Shown one piece after another: positions 35,001-50,000 of a stretch of DNA of 64,000 nucleotides. Made by a program: the position numbers and the translations under genes. The notes under the pieces were generated by a model that searched no databases, was not told the DNA's origin, and saw nothing but the letters and a program-made list of their open reading frames with translations. Numbering within the stretch: the first letter of the stretch is position 1; each line of letters opens with the position of its first letter. The stretch is taken from NCBI RefSeq assembly GCF_032362555.1, contig NC_083513.1, positions 1,736,001 through 1,800,000 of the forward strand, given 5' to 3'. This DNA comes from Amyelois transitella. Its lineage: Eukaryota > Arthropoda > Insecta > Lepidoptera > Pyralidae.

Positions 35001-38000
35001 ACCATACAAGTTTAAAAATAAACATTTGTTTATAAATAAAGCTCATTGTCAGATTATATCCTGAATGTGTTTACGACATGACTGTGATATATTATATCAC
35101 GTCAGAAATAACCAGCAGATGACTGTGTGCCACGTGCGTGCTGTTAACCATTATTTATTATGATGGTGCAATGTAAGAAAATAAAAAAAAAGGAAAATCA
35201 GCTGTTCATCGAGATTATATTGGCGGCAAAAACAAACACCCTTTATATTCCTTTTGGAATACAATATTTTAAATTTAGAAACACATCTTTGACTGATGAT
35301 TTTCTGTTATTTTTTGTCAAATAATGTAGACATGTAGGTTCTTTGTCAAAGCATTTTACTTTTCGTTCCGTTTTCTTTTTCGCAAGACATAAAGTAAATT
35401 TCTAAACATAGTTTTAAAGCACAGCTATAAAAGAAAATAAAACAATAATCTAAACGAAAACACATATTGTATGATTTTAGATTTCCTATAAATATTGGAT
35501 ATTATAACTGCTTATGATTTTGTGCTACAGATGATATTAACAGCTAGATATTAAGAAGGCGATGTGCGTCACACTGATCGTAACCAGGTCATCGTCTCCA
35601 GCGAGAAGTGTGTCAGCTGTGACGTCACGGGAACGAGTTAAATCTTACAGTAACCGCGGTCTAATTCATGGCAGAAATTCTTAATGAGTATCTCTGCCTG
35701 GCTTTATATATGTATGTTTAGGTACATAAAAAGTCACTGTTAATGTTGGTCAACGCAATTTTACTAATAACGCACTGTTACTATAAAAAGAATTACTTAC
35801 TGAAAATTCTAACAGAGCGAAACCGCGAGAAAAAGCTAGATTATGAGGGCTTACTAGATTGATACGTCAAAACTTGTATCCTCGATTACTAAACGATTGT
35901 CCAGTTTCTATCAAAGCAATATAACAGTCTAATAAAAAAAAAAGTTTAATTACAACAAACGGTTTCGGTTCGGATTCCCGCCAATAAAATCTCACTACTT
36001 TTCCAAAACCTCACTGAAATTTTTCTATGCATCTTTTATTTTCTTATCTAATTGCAATAAAAAAAAAACAATGCCACAGATAATACATGATCAAGTAACC
36101 GGGTCACCGCCCCAGCGTGAACTGTGTCACTCGTGACGTCACGGGAATGCGCTGCGCCGACCACCGCGGTCCGCTTCAATGGGAATTGTAATTTAATTAG
36201 ACGCTCTATAACATCACACCACAGAGGTAGAAGGCTATCTATAAAAAGATGTAGGTTTTTTTCTGTTCTATCCTACTTTAATAAATAAGGTTCTGTATTT
36301 ATCTTTGCCACTTTGTTTATTTGTTGTATGAGTGGTTGATTTTTCTCGATAGTACATAATTCCAGATCCGGTTTCTACGGGAATCGCACGTATCTTTAGA
36401 AAAGATAAACGGTTATAATATGTATGAATCGGATGAAGATCTTCTGAGATTATCTTTAATCTTTCCAACAATTAAACACAGAGGGAAATATTAGTGGATT
36501 TACGTATTTTACACTTCTGATGTATTTTTTATTCTGGAATTCAATTTTTTTTTTCACAGATTAAATTGACTTATTTCGGTCGTGTAGTGACGGGAAGCGC
36601 CGTATAAGTGCGTGCACGCATGTTTACAGTAGTCGATTGGTGTAGCACTAAATATAGCGGACTATTCTTGGACGATTCATTGTTAATTAACCATTGGCGG
36701 CCGAAGAGGTTATGGTCGTGGGAACTCTATGTCAATGTCTATGCGCCATCGATCCACACATACCTTCTTAAATAAAAATCAAGCCTCTTTCCTGAAGGGG
36801 TTGTAGTGTAGTGACTACATCCTTCCACTCGCTAGGATCTCTGCATCTTTTCTTTCGCTTTATCCTGTTGCAATGCAATGCATGCTCTTCGGTTTGGGGT
36901 ATCATTCTTCTTATACTCGTATATATTACAATTGAATTGATTGTGAAAATTGAATTTAGGAGATGGCCGAAGGAACAAGGTTTTGATAGACTTTGTAGGA
37001 CTTTTCTTATTTTGATACGTACCTACGATATATACTTAAGGTAGAAGGCTTTAAAATAAACTATTATGTACTAACACGTTAATTTGTTGCCTTAAATGAA
37101 GGTATATTTACTCGACTGCAACAGAAGTAGTGTTATTCAACCATTTCTTTAAAATATCCGTATCCCAAATACTCCCAACTGCTCGAAAATTATTCCACAA
37201 TTGAGCTAAAAAAAATTCCATATTTCCACAACGTAGTGTACGTCAAACAGCTTTAAGTACTTACCAATAAGACGCCTCTAAATGATCACGTCACTATGAG
37301 TATACCTGCTCTCCGACTATCCACTACATCCGGTATCACACCGGCCCCGCCCGCCTCTTTTTAATCTGCCAACCATCAGCTTCTGAGGCTATTACCCTTA
37401 GACTATTTCAGTCTTAACCTTAGTTTACTTTGGCCAGGCCCGCTACTTGCGATTCCGTTTATCGAAACGTAATTTATCAAAGGGAATTTGCACATAAGTA
37501 TTTATATGAAGTAAAAAAAATTACGTAAATATATAGATATTTACGTAATTTTTTTTATATAGATATTTACGTAATTTTTTTTATAACGTAATATATTAAT
37601 GGGACTTCGCACATACAGGTAATATGGCACATACCTAAAGTACCTATATCTACAATTTTCAGTAGATGAACCGTGGATGAACCGCACTACTAGACAGATT
37701 TTTTTTTGTCACTGGGATTATATTTTTATAAGTTAAATTAGTTTGTTAGTTTTTAGAACATGCTCTAAGAACACGTTGATGAATTAAAACATTTTCAAAA
37801 CAACTTACTTTTATTATACTTTACTTATATTAAAATTTACAAAACGTTCCTAACTAAATATACTTTGTTCTATTTTTGATATTACACATTAATTTCGAAT
37901 TTCTAAGGGGCGTACTTCGATATATTTAAAATTCAGACCATAGACAAATTCGATTTTTTTCATGGCTACTTGTGAATGTTATGAGGTGGTGCCACGCGGG

Positions 38001-41000
38001 CTGTTGCATCCATTAAATACCCGAGGCTATTTAAATATACCGCACCATGACGTATTGAACGCACTACACCATTAATACGTCTCCTTGATCCCCATCCGCC
38101 GGTGCCCTTCCGCGATAAAAACCTCGTCTTTATTGACACGAGAGCAAAAATAGAGCACTTTGTATGTTGGGACGACGTGAGAGAGCACACGTAGCTCTTT
38201 GAGCACCTTTGATTGGGTTTGTTTTGGGTATTGTTAAATTTCCTAACACACTAACTACTTTCATCACACCCAAAGCTTGACTGGAAGAGATTGCATTAGC
38301 GATAAGTCCGCCTTTGTACCATATCTATCTGTTTTATGTTGTTTTGTATGTTTTACTCTTATGGTGCAATAAAGAGTTTTATCTATCTATCTCTTTTACG
38401 GAGGACACTTACTTATCACTTACCACGATCGCTGTATACTTCTGACTGGAAGAAATCCCTTCGTGGGATAAGTCCGTCATTGCAAGTGATTTATTACACT
38501 TTTAACTATGTAAGGTCTATTTCTTGTAAGTGTGTAAATTTCTGTGCAATAAACTACAATAGCAATAAAATATTAACTACACACAAACAAACTTCTTTTG
38601 CTTGTCATAATTTATCAATTTATTCGTGTAAGCTCGTCGGTTTAGGTAGAAGTAGTCAGTAAAGAGGTAGGTAACTCTTAATCCTTTATAACATGTTTTT
38701 TCGATTAAAATAATATTAAATTTTTCGCCACCGTCATGTTTTACCGCAATTATACATACGCCAGTTTCCTACAGGGGTAGGCAATGACTCAATTTCCAAT
38801 TGCTACCATCTTGTTATACCTAAACATTTAATTGAATTTACTTTTTGCTCGAATAATACCACTAAACACTTAAATATTTCAGCTGAAGGAGGCTTCGGTT
38901 ATAGCGGTTCAGCTATACAAACTTCACACATATAATGGCCATTGCAATTAAAACATTTCAATTTAACTTTCAGACATAGGACATGGTTCATAATCGGTCA
39001 TTAAAGGTATAATTGCACGCGAGGATATTGTAATAAGCCTTACATTTATGCAAATGGAATAGTTTCACGTTTCATACGTAGGTATATAATTAAAGCACTC
39101 ATTATGTTAATTTTTGATAATGATGCTTTTCAGATAAGCGGGGCCCGTCTTAATTACTACTCATGATTTCATTTAAATACTAAAATTAAACAAAACCTAC
39201 TTTAAGTACCAAAGAAATGTATATACCTAAGATAAGTAGAGGCCTCTTTTAACTAGGAAAAGTGAAAACATCAAATTCCAACGCGTAGTTTAGGGGTTAC
39301 CGTGACCAAAACGTAGATACGAGGATGTTTTTATATTGGCGAATGTGATTTTTTTATACTAAAGACAGATTAGTGAAATTAAATGTCGATACCCTAATAG
39401 GTACCTACATTATCTTTCGCCTCGTCAACTATTTGCTTCACAATTTCAGTATAAAAAAGGGTCGTGATGAACTTCGCAATAGATAATGTTCTTTAGATGA
39501 CGACCGGTATCAAAATGTTGCATCATAAAAAAATCAATAATAATTATAAACCACAGAAATTTTCTTTTTTATTAAAAATTAACAATTTATCTGATCATAT
39601 GTTTGGAAGGTCTGTAAATTATCTTAATCTAACATTATAATGCGTATTCATTGGTTACTCGTCCCGTCCCGTACCCCGCGCGAAGCATGCGCGCGGCTAT
39701 CGATCCACCAAGATGTAGAGGAGAGAGGCGCCGAACGCTCACTACGTTCCAAGTTCAAAATCTGAGCGTAATTGCGAACTCTATGCCCTTGCCAGGCTGA
39801 TGGCCTGTAAGCCGCGTATTGAATTAAAAATATAAGTTGTCTATGGTTTTGCATTTAGTCATTTACCTAGGCTTACGCAGTTAGAGATAATAAACAGTTC
39901 CATTTGTGTGGAAAAATACAAATTTTTTGACTCTTCAACTATTTTCGTCAAAATCATAAAATACACTACAAAAATACACTAAAAAGTAGTTCAATTCGTG
40001 TTGTTGAGATGGGACTTGTATGCATAACCCAAAAAAAGTCAAAGACACTACTACTAATGCTTTTTTCAAAGCCCAAGAACGATGGCATAATAAAAATTAA
40101 TACCTACCTACAATTTTGATCCTTTAATTCGCAAACGGGCTACGTAATCACATTAGCCTGCGTTGGTAAGCACTGAGCGACGACCCATCATTATGGAATT
40201 ACCACAGAGCAAGCACGCGAGCACTTAAGCGGCACGCTATCCGCTGGGGAGCCCTAGGCAGGGGGCGACATAGTCTGTGATCCACCACGTCAAATTTTTA
40301 TGTTTTAATATAATAAACAGAATAGCTTTTGCAAGGGGGTTCGCTCCTGTGGGAATCTATTAAGCCAAGTAATGAATGACATGAATAGAATTGAGATTAA
40401 AATAGTGACGAGTTGCTAGCCTGTCGCCTAAAAGAATAATCCCAAGTTTATAAGCCTATCCCTTAGTCGCCTTTTACGACATGTTAGGTTTTAAGACCAA
40501 CTTAAAATTAGGAATGGAGCTTATAGTTATAACTTTCCCACCTTATATGTAGTTTTATTTATTTATATGTAGGTAGCCATATGAAATTCGAAATGTTGAC
40601 CATATCCAAGCTGGGTTAGATACTATTCAAATAAGCGGAGGTCAGACGAGAGTAGTTACGTGTAAAACCTGACTTACTCTCAGTATTGTGGTCATGGAAA
40701 ACCCCCGGTATCTCCAGAAGGTTGACGATGCAACCGGGACTATTTCCAAAAAGTTAATGAAAAAAAATCTTAACGTTTACAAATTCTTAACCCAAAAGGT
40801 TAATGAAAAAAAGTCTTAACGTTCGGATCTCTACAAATTTAGCTAAACCGATCCATACATTAAATGCGTGCATAGGCGTATGTTGATCATAAGTACTAAA
40901 CAGACACAGAATATTTTCCTCCCTGCATTAAATAATAAATGTTTCTGAGAAGTGTAAAACGAAAGCAACAAACATAATAACGTAAACATTGGTCGGTTTA

Positions 41001-44000
41001 GACTGCGTATGTCGAATTGACTCGAGGCATAAATTGGTATAATAATTTAAGGATAAATCAGTAGGATAAAACTTATTTCTTTATTTGATAACTGTGCTTT
41101 TTTTACTTTATTATCCAATTATTACCCAAAAGAATTAGCACTAATCTAACTAATAAAAATATCAACGGGCTCTCTATAATGATAAAAATCACATTACTAT
41201 TAGGTATACTTATTTTAGTTGACTGTGATCCTAAATAAAAGTTCGCCTTATAATTTGCGAAATCCTGACTTAAAAATGGAATTGAGATTCAAATAGTCAC
41301 AGATCGCTAGCCCATCACCTAAAAGAAGAATCCTAAGTTATTAGGCTTTCCTTTTTTCACACATCATTAGCCACATCCATGGGAAAGAGATGGAGTGGTC
41401 CTATTCTCAAGCGCCGAGAACCGCACTGCACTATTTAGGTACTAATCACTCTGTACTATCACAATGGTCTATAACAATACCCTTTTTTTTCAGTGTGCAA
41501 CTTCATAGTGCACGAGCGATGCGTGGGGCAGGTGGTAACGCCGTGCTGCGGGGTGGCGCCGAGCCTTATCAAGGTAATCAATCAATCAATCATCTATACT
41601 AATATTATAATAAAGCTGAAGAGTTTGTTTGTTTGAACGCGCTAATCTCAGGAACTACTGGTTCGAATTGTAAAATTATTTTTGCGTCGAATAGACCATT
41701 TATCGTGGAAGGCTTTAGGCTATATAACATCACGCTGCAACTATAAGGAGCAAAGAAATAATGGAATATGTGAAAAAAACGGGGAAATTTAATATTATTA
41801 TACGGGCATAATAGCTACCTATACCACGCGGACGAAGTCGCGGGCACAGCTAGTTAACTTATATGTGTGCTACAATCCTTTGGGAGTTCTTGGAATCCAC
41901 CACGATCCTCTTCCAATTCGATTTGCTTCGTAACTTTCCTGTGCACAGATGTCAAAAAATTTATGTTAATTCGCGTGAATGAAACATAATTATACTCGTA
42001 TGTTAAACATATTAGAAGTATGCAGAGATCGTGGCAAGTGGAAAGATGTAGTCTCTGCCTACCAATCCGGGATAAAGGCCCCCCTGGGAAAAAGGCGTGA
42101 TTTTATGTATGTACGTATGTATATATATCCTTTAACACAAGTGTCGAACTCGCTTAGTTTAGCTCAGTCAGAATAATTTGTAAAAAAAAATTGTTTCTGC
42201 ACTAAGTCGGCCGATACCCAGTCTTCTGTGATTGTAGCTGTACTGAATATTAACGGCACAAGCTGTAGCCGGTAGCGTTATTTACAACGCCGTATGGCGT
42301 GACCCGGTACAATTTTCCAGCAACAGTTGTCTTCGGTGCTGAGCCAAAGTAGGCTTTATGCGGTGCACGCGGTCACCCACTTAACAATTTTCAGGGTTGT
42401 TTAAGAATTATAAGATTAGCTTTTTTGTACGACAGCTGCTCAATTCTATCATAAAGCCATACAGCACGTGGCCTTTTAGTCTTTTCAAGACTGTTGGCCC
42501 TGTCTACCCCTCAAGGGATATAGACGTCACTTAATGTATGTATGTGTGCTAGCTACGTAGCTCTAGCTAGCTCTTATCTCGCATTATGGTGAAAATCTAT
42601 CAAGGAAAAAGCTCATTAACATTCAATTGCTCTTTCAAGCGATTAGCAAATAACCTGACACATTTTTATCTGAATTTGCCACAAACGGAAACAAAAACAG
42701 CATAATTTATGTAATAAAAAGTATAGTTTATTATTTTTACCAAATTTTGTTTACTTTAACGGATGGATGGACTAGTAGCCTACTGTCACTTTTTGAATAA
42801 GGAATAGACACTTGATTATATGTATGTTAATACATTTTTAATTTATTTGGTTCGCAAATTGATTGATACAATGATATTTTGTCAAACATAATTATATATA
42901 TATATATGTTTTTAAATTTGAACAACCTTCAATGAGAGAACACAGCATTCGTATGAATATAATAGTTTACAGCAAAGTTAACAAATAAAAAATATTACTT
43001 ATAAATTAAATAGGTTAGAAAACTTATTAGTAGTAGTTATAACTAGATTTAAGTGATGTGACGTCAATAAGTGATACCTTGTTTTCAATCTATACATATA
43101 ATAAATCTGAAGAAGGGTCAATTCTGTACTATGAAAATATTGAAAAATTAAATAGCAGGGGGTGTTACTGGATCGATACCAACCCCAAACATGTGATAAA
43201 AAAAAATTGTGTCTGTATGTTCAGGTATCACGTGAAATCTAACGGTTCGATTTCGATGAAACTTGGTATAATTATACCTTATTATCCTGGGCATAAAATG
43301 GGATACTTTTTATCCAGGAAAAATACGTAGAAAAAAATTAATCTTAATTGTTCAGTTTAAGCGATCTTCTCTTACTAAAACATCGAAACATGCCGTATTT
43401 GGGTCCAATAAATATTTATAAGATATTATTGCCAGAGTTACTTAAAATGGAGAAATAAACCATCCACGCGAAGACCGACATCCGCGCGGACGGAGTCGGG
43501 GGGGGAAGCTAGTTTTGAAAATAAATCTATTCTATTCTATTGTTGATTACTTATTGTTAATTTATTATTATTTTTTTGTGTTTCGTCACAGAATCCAGTG
43601 GCCCACTGTTGGTCGGAGCCCGCGCACCACAAACGCAAGTTCTGCACGGTGTGTCGGAAAAGGCTCGATGAGTTACCCGCCTTACACTGCATGAGTAAGT
43701 ACCTTTACAATTATTATTTTAAAGTTTTATATGAACTTATAAATACGCCCGGGTGAAACGGAATTCCGGGAATTACCGTTCCCGCGGGAATTTCGGAAAT
43801 TCTTCTCTGAATGCCCTCTTAGACCACAAAAACAACCTCGTACTTCGTACATTGCACATTTTATATATATTTAAAAATATTTACTAGATAGCGACCGGAG
43901 ATTAGTATTCACGTTCATTGTTTTATAAGAATAATTATTGGCAGCCTACCGATAGTTAAGACCACGAAACAAAATCTAGTTCAGCTTTTCAAAATATTGA

Positions 44001-47000
44001 GCGAGAATGAATTATTAAAAAAAAAAACGACAAAGAAACAAACGGTATCGATATATGTATGTCATAAATGCGTATTACCAAAACACACTTAACTACAGCT
44101 CTCCTAAAAACACAACCTTCCTATTCTGCCGCAGTCGGATAAAACTGTATTTCACATATTGAAAATGCATTTTATATAATATATATTATTCTAATGTTAC
44201 TTTTTGTTGTAGCGATCTTAAGGTAAACCAAGGAATGTAACTATATTTTAATACAGTATAGCCAAATTAGCCAATATATTATTAAAGTACCTACATGTGT
44301 AAAGCTATAAATATAAGTAGAAAGCTAAGATTTTTTTACCCCTTTTGTGAAAATATGCCAGACGCGTGTCGTAGACGCTACGTGCTACGAGTGCTACGAG
44401 CTACGACGGAGAATTTGTAGACTCGGCTACGTCGTAGAATGCCGACGTGCTACGAGTAGAATGCGTTTAGCAATGCAATAATGGCCATAACAATTATTTA
44501 GGGAACAACACTTTTTTTTGCATTTTTTATTGTGATTTTTTTTCTGTTTCTATTCACTTTGGAAGCTTTGTATAGTTTTTGGAGAGACAACAATTTCTCT
44601 CACGGATTATACCAACAAGTACCTACTAAAACAATATACATGTAAAAGTATCTGAAGGTTGATTCCATGATCCAGGCCAGTGCCTGTAAAGATTGCCAGT
44701 GGTCAGTACAAAAGCTAGACGTATAATAATAAAACCACGCACTTTCCTTTTCTGCTAGTCTTAGAAACAGTCAGTGACCCTACTCCTCATCTGTTGCAGT
44801 ATGCGAATACTATGTCCACGGAGAATGCGTGGACTTCGCGGCGGCGGACTGCAGAGAGAACGCGACGTATTGCGCCGGCAGCGAGCCGCGGCACGTGCAC
44901 CACTGGCGCGAGGGGAACCTGCCCGCCAACTCCAAGTGCGCGGCGTGCCGGCGCGCGTGCTGGTCGGCCGAGTGCCTCACCGGCTACCGCTGCGAGTGGT
45001 GCGGCAGCACGGTGAGACTACCTCTATACCCTCACCACCTTGAGACAACCTGCCCGCCAACTCCAAGTGCGCGGCGTGCCGGCGCGCCTGCTGGTCGGCC
45101 GAGTGCCTCACCGGCTACCGCTGCGAGTGGTGCGGCAGCACGGTGAGACTACCTCTATACCCTCACCACCTTGAGACAACCTGCCCGCCAACTCCAAGTG
45201 CGCGGCGTGCCGGCGCGCGTGCTGGTCGGCCGAGTGCCTCACCGGCTACCGCTGCGAGTGGTGCGGCAGCACGGTGAGACTACCTCTATACCCTCACCAC
45301 CTTGAGACAACCTGCCCGCCAACTCCAAGTATGCAGCTGCAGCCATAGCTGGTGAAACAGCATGATACGACCTGCATTCATAATTGTGAGTGACTGGTGA
45401 AAAGCTGGTCGAGAAATCAGCGTGTGTTTCGATTTCCTATAAAAATTAACTGAGAACTACTTCATATCTTGATGGGCATGATCAGGTATGAGTAACAGTT
45501 CCCGAGTTAACTGCACTAAACACAAATCAACATAAGTATTGCTTGCAGTGTCACGCCGGTTGCCGCGCTCTTATCCCGGAAGAATGCAACTTCGGCATGC
45601 TACAACCGATCTTCCTGCCTCCATCGGCGGTGTCGATCCCGCGCACGGAGGTGCCCATGGAGGCCATCATCGGGGTGCACGTCAGGCCTCCGCCCTCGCA
45701 ACGGGACTTCGGCTGCCGTAAGTGTCCCACAGCGTAGGCCGAAGTCGCGCCGTATCGCTTTGGCCGCACATGTGTCCCGCCATTCAGGCGCTTCTATTTA
45801 GCCGCTTGTAGGGCTCGCACTCCTCGACTGCTCAGAACCGTCCAGCGGAGCATACGAAGCGACGTTCACCAACTTTATGCTCATCATCTCTTTTACAAAT
45901 TTGTTAAGTCTGATACTCAATTCTATAGATTACTACCGTAGGTTGATAGAACTTCGCTCGCTTGTACTTAGACACAGTAATTAGGCGTTATCTCACCTCC
46001 TTCAGTGTTTCAATCAGTATCGGGCGTCGCGGCGTATCCTTCAGCGTGGAAATTCTGGAGCGGTCGCCATCGCTTTCGAGACTCATTTAACATGGGAATA
46101 GAGAGAGTTTGTTATTGTCGAATCGCGCGGCACATGTGGGTGTGTTGGTAAAAGCGTGGCGGTGGAGTGTGAGCGGTGAGCGGTGTCTCGGCAGCGCGGG
46201 AGCCTCGCGGCGGCGGCTGGCCCGGGGCGCGGCTGGTGACGCTGGCGCGCAGGCTGCTGCCGGCCGCCTGCAGCCCGCACGGCGGCGCCTCCCCGCCCTA
46301 CTCCAGAGGTACCACCACCACTGCACCACCTCACACGTACCATCGCTGTTCTCTGTCATTGCATGACTCCTAATTTGAATTCAGTGGAATGTTTACCTTA
46401 AAAAATTAAGTTCAAAGTGGAGTTCTACTGAATTCATTCTGTGCTTAGCTTTTGTATCTGTGCTTTATATGAACACGACATTGCACAGGCTATTTTATTA
46501 AATCCGCAGCTAATAAAGTTAACGTTTCCGACATTATCTACTCCAGACTTACATGCACGGCGACTATTGCTTGTGTATGCTCTATGTTACATATTAGGTT
46601 ATTTATTCTATTTCCATTAACAAGACTTTCCAATACTAAGCACACATCCTCACTGCCGACAATTTCTGGAACTTTCTAACTGCAAAGTCAAATAGTTCAA
46701 CAATCTATTCAACACCGTTTGATTTTTTACCCCTAGTTTTATGAAACTATAAAAGTCATGAACGCTAAGTCTAGTATTTAAAGTCACTTGCAATGAATTT
46801 TATGAAAAAAAAATGCGTTTTTTATTATAAAAACTTAAAGAGTGCAAAAACCAATTGGCAATCCCAAAACTTATAGTTTCATGAAACGAAAATTTTATAA
46901 AGTTCTCTCCGCGATACACCGCCGTCTAGCCTCAAGAATACTCATGATGTAGTATTCCAACGGCACTAAGGTAACATACATACGGACATATAATATATAT

Positions 47001-50000
47001 CGCGTGCTACAAGCCATAAAGCCAGTACCTGCTTTTGCGTTTCGGACAAAACAATATGACATGGTTTTGACCGAGACCTACGTCCTCTATGTTTAAATGT
47101 GGAAGTCATGCGATGGATATATATTGTTTAAAAAAAAAGTAAGTGAATCTGAAAATTATACTGGCCATTTAGAAAAAAAAGAAAAAAGCGTAACAGTATT
47201 TTTTCACGATGCAATCTGGTTGCAGCAATTAATCGCAATGCTGAATTTCTTTAATTCCACGTACGCAATCGAGTTGCTGGTTGTAAGGAAACAAATTTCA
47301 AAATGAGTTGCGGCTACAAGTTCGAACGGTATTTAAAGTATACATTTTACTCTTTAAATATTTTAAATCCAATGGCCATCGCATTTCTTTCAATGTTGTG
47401 TCCCTAAGTATAATCATTTCACAATGTCGATGAAATATCAAACAAGTATTTTATTGACAGGTGAAATTGTTAAGTAACATTTTATTAGAGCAATTATTAA
47501 GTGATTAAGAATATAAATAGAAACTAATATTAAACTAGAAATTAAAACAATGTCTAATTTTATACCTCATTCATCAAACACTTCATAAAATTAACCATTA
47601 AAATAAAGTTGACACTAACCTTGTGAACCAACTGCTTCAAAAATAAATATGTTTGTTAATATAATTGTTTCATTTTTCAATAAAGTTTACTACTTATAAA
47701 AAAAATATATAAAAGAACAAGCAATTAATTGTAGCGAAATATAGATAACATATTTACCTACAGTTACTTTTGTTCTTCAGCAATCCACATTGGTTCATGG
47801 CTGAACTATGTAATTCTTAAAGCTTTAGGAATTGGAAGTGAAAATTTTATTGATCACATCAGATTTTCAGAAAAAAAGGTATATCAATAATCTCACACAA
47901 TTCACTTTACCCGTTCAGTTGACCGGCAAAAAAGTGTTTCTTTTTGTAAACAGAAATTGATCTAAAAAAAAACAAAAAAAAGCCACTTTTGACTGTGTAC
48001 TTCCACTGGGAGTCGGGGATAGGGGGGCGTATTTGAGCGACCGGGATGTTGCAGCTCGAAGCGTCAGCGAAGAGTTCAGCTCGGGCTGCGAGGGCCGCTC
48101 GGGCTCCGGGGGCGGCTCCACCGGCGCGCCCGCGGACCAGGACCACCGGCCTGACCACAAGCAGCACAGGGACCGCACGCCCGACGACCGGGACGAAGGT
48201 ACCAAGGCTTCTTCTAGAATCTTCTTTTATAAGGGTGATTGCTCTGTCCTAAAGTATTGTAGGATGTTTCAGTTCGAGTTAATTTGCCTACCTCGGGAAA
48301 ATGTCTATCATAAAAATGTCTTCACTGCATCATATGCATGCAAAGTATTATGTGTCAGCCTGATACCAAAACCGCCTTCGAATTAACGATGCAGTGTTTT
48401 TGAACTCAAGTCACATTCAAAGACAATAGGAGTACACAATTTTAACCAAAACTAATCTCTCCACAAAACAGAAGTCGTGAAAGTATACGACGGCGAGGCG
48501 GCGTGGTCGCGTCGCCTGTACCGGCCGGTGGTAGTTGGGCGGAACTGGAACGAGAAGGAGCTGGTGTCGGCTGCCCTGCGAGCCTTCCACGTGGCCCGGG
48601 AACCGGAACAGTTCGAGCTCACCGACGCTTTGGCTGGCGACGAACCGCCATTAAAAGATCCGACGCCTCTTGCCAGGGTCACCCGCTTGCCCAACAAGAG
48701 ACCTGCACTGTTCCTGCGCTTCAAGTTAGTATGAGTTCTACTTAGGTAAATTGAATCACGAAGAAAATGGACGACTTGTTTTTGATTTAGTGATCCGTGA
48801 CAGCCTGCATTATATGTTTAATCTCTTTACTCCTGCGAATCTTTTAAGAGATTTTTTCTTGAAAATGTCATCACAAAATGGCGTCCCGACTACTTACATC
48901 ACTTCGGCTCAAATATCATGAAAATTTTGACCTGACCATATAGATTGTGGTTGCTTAGCCACACCACGCTTCATTGATATCAATGCAGAGCTACCATAAT
49001 ATGACAATATTGAAAAAAAAAATTATTTAAAATTATGAAACTTTGATCAAGGCATAAAAGAAATGTCTCTTTTAGGGAGCCAGAAACCGGTAGCGGCGAA
49101 GTCCGGGTGTACCCTGGCCGAGTGGCGGGCGCAGGGGAAACCTTCGTGACGGTTTCCTGCTGCGGTGACGACGCCGTCTCCAACCTCATGTCTGCGGCGT
49201 TAGAACGCTTCGGCCTCGATCCCACGCGGGCGATCCACGACTACCGGTGTTCAGAGATCTTATTAGATCGTGGTGGTAAGTTGATATGAAGTAATGACTT
49301 TATATTACTTGTACATAGTTTTTCGACGGCCTCTGTCGCGCAGCGGTATTGCGCGTGTCTGTGATATAGGTGGACCCTGGTTTGAATCCTGGCCCAGGCT
49401 CGGGCATGATGAGAAACGAAATGTCTCTGAGTTGAGTTAGTATCTCGTAACACAATTTAAGTCTCAAACTTACTTCGAGGCTAACTCGATCTGTGCAATC
49501 TGTCTGTATATATATCTAACACAATAGCGTTAATTATTATGCAATGACTAGTATAGAATTGGCTCGATAGGGTAATTTACAAAAGACTATTTCAATTTGA
49601 TGAAAATGGAAAAAGCAAGTCGGAAAGCGGAGCCAGGCACCGAAGCATAGTGGTAGATGATGCAACTGGGAATACAAAATGATGAGATAACATTCAGATA
49701 AAGCCAATCCATAATTGTATTTGAAATCTATTCTCTACACCCTTCTATTCAAACGAAGACAAGCCTTAATTCGTAAATCTATTAACGATCTAAAACCACT
49801 CCAAAAAGAACCACGACACTAACATAGCCGTCCCTGTCTGCTAGCAGTATCCGAGCGCGTGTTAGAAGAAGACGAACGTCCGTGGCGCATCGTCGTGCGG
49901 CTGGCCCGGGAGTCTGTACGGCGCATGGAGTTGGCCAGGTTCTACCTGCAGCCGAGGCGGGACCCTCACGGGCCCACGTTAGCCCTGTTCGTGGCGTCCC

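Noticed and set aside
39648..39854. 68-codon minus-strand frame in a GC-richer intron block
   Set aside because: No recognisable motifs or splice context; possibly a repeat remnant.
43058..43330. 90-codon open frame
   Set aside because: It starts in a LINE tail and runs into a non-autonomous Helitron; no protein similarity is apparent.
44829..45146. Frame that reads through the first donor of the 131 bp array
   Set aside because: Reading on shifts the frame into arginine/alanine-rich sequence; the proximal donor joins exon 5 in phase to complete the C1 domain.
45539..46366. Overlapping frames on both strands over DGK exons 5 and 6
   Set aside because: Shadows of GC-rich exons; only the in-phase C1/linker reading is kept.
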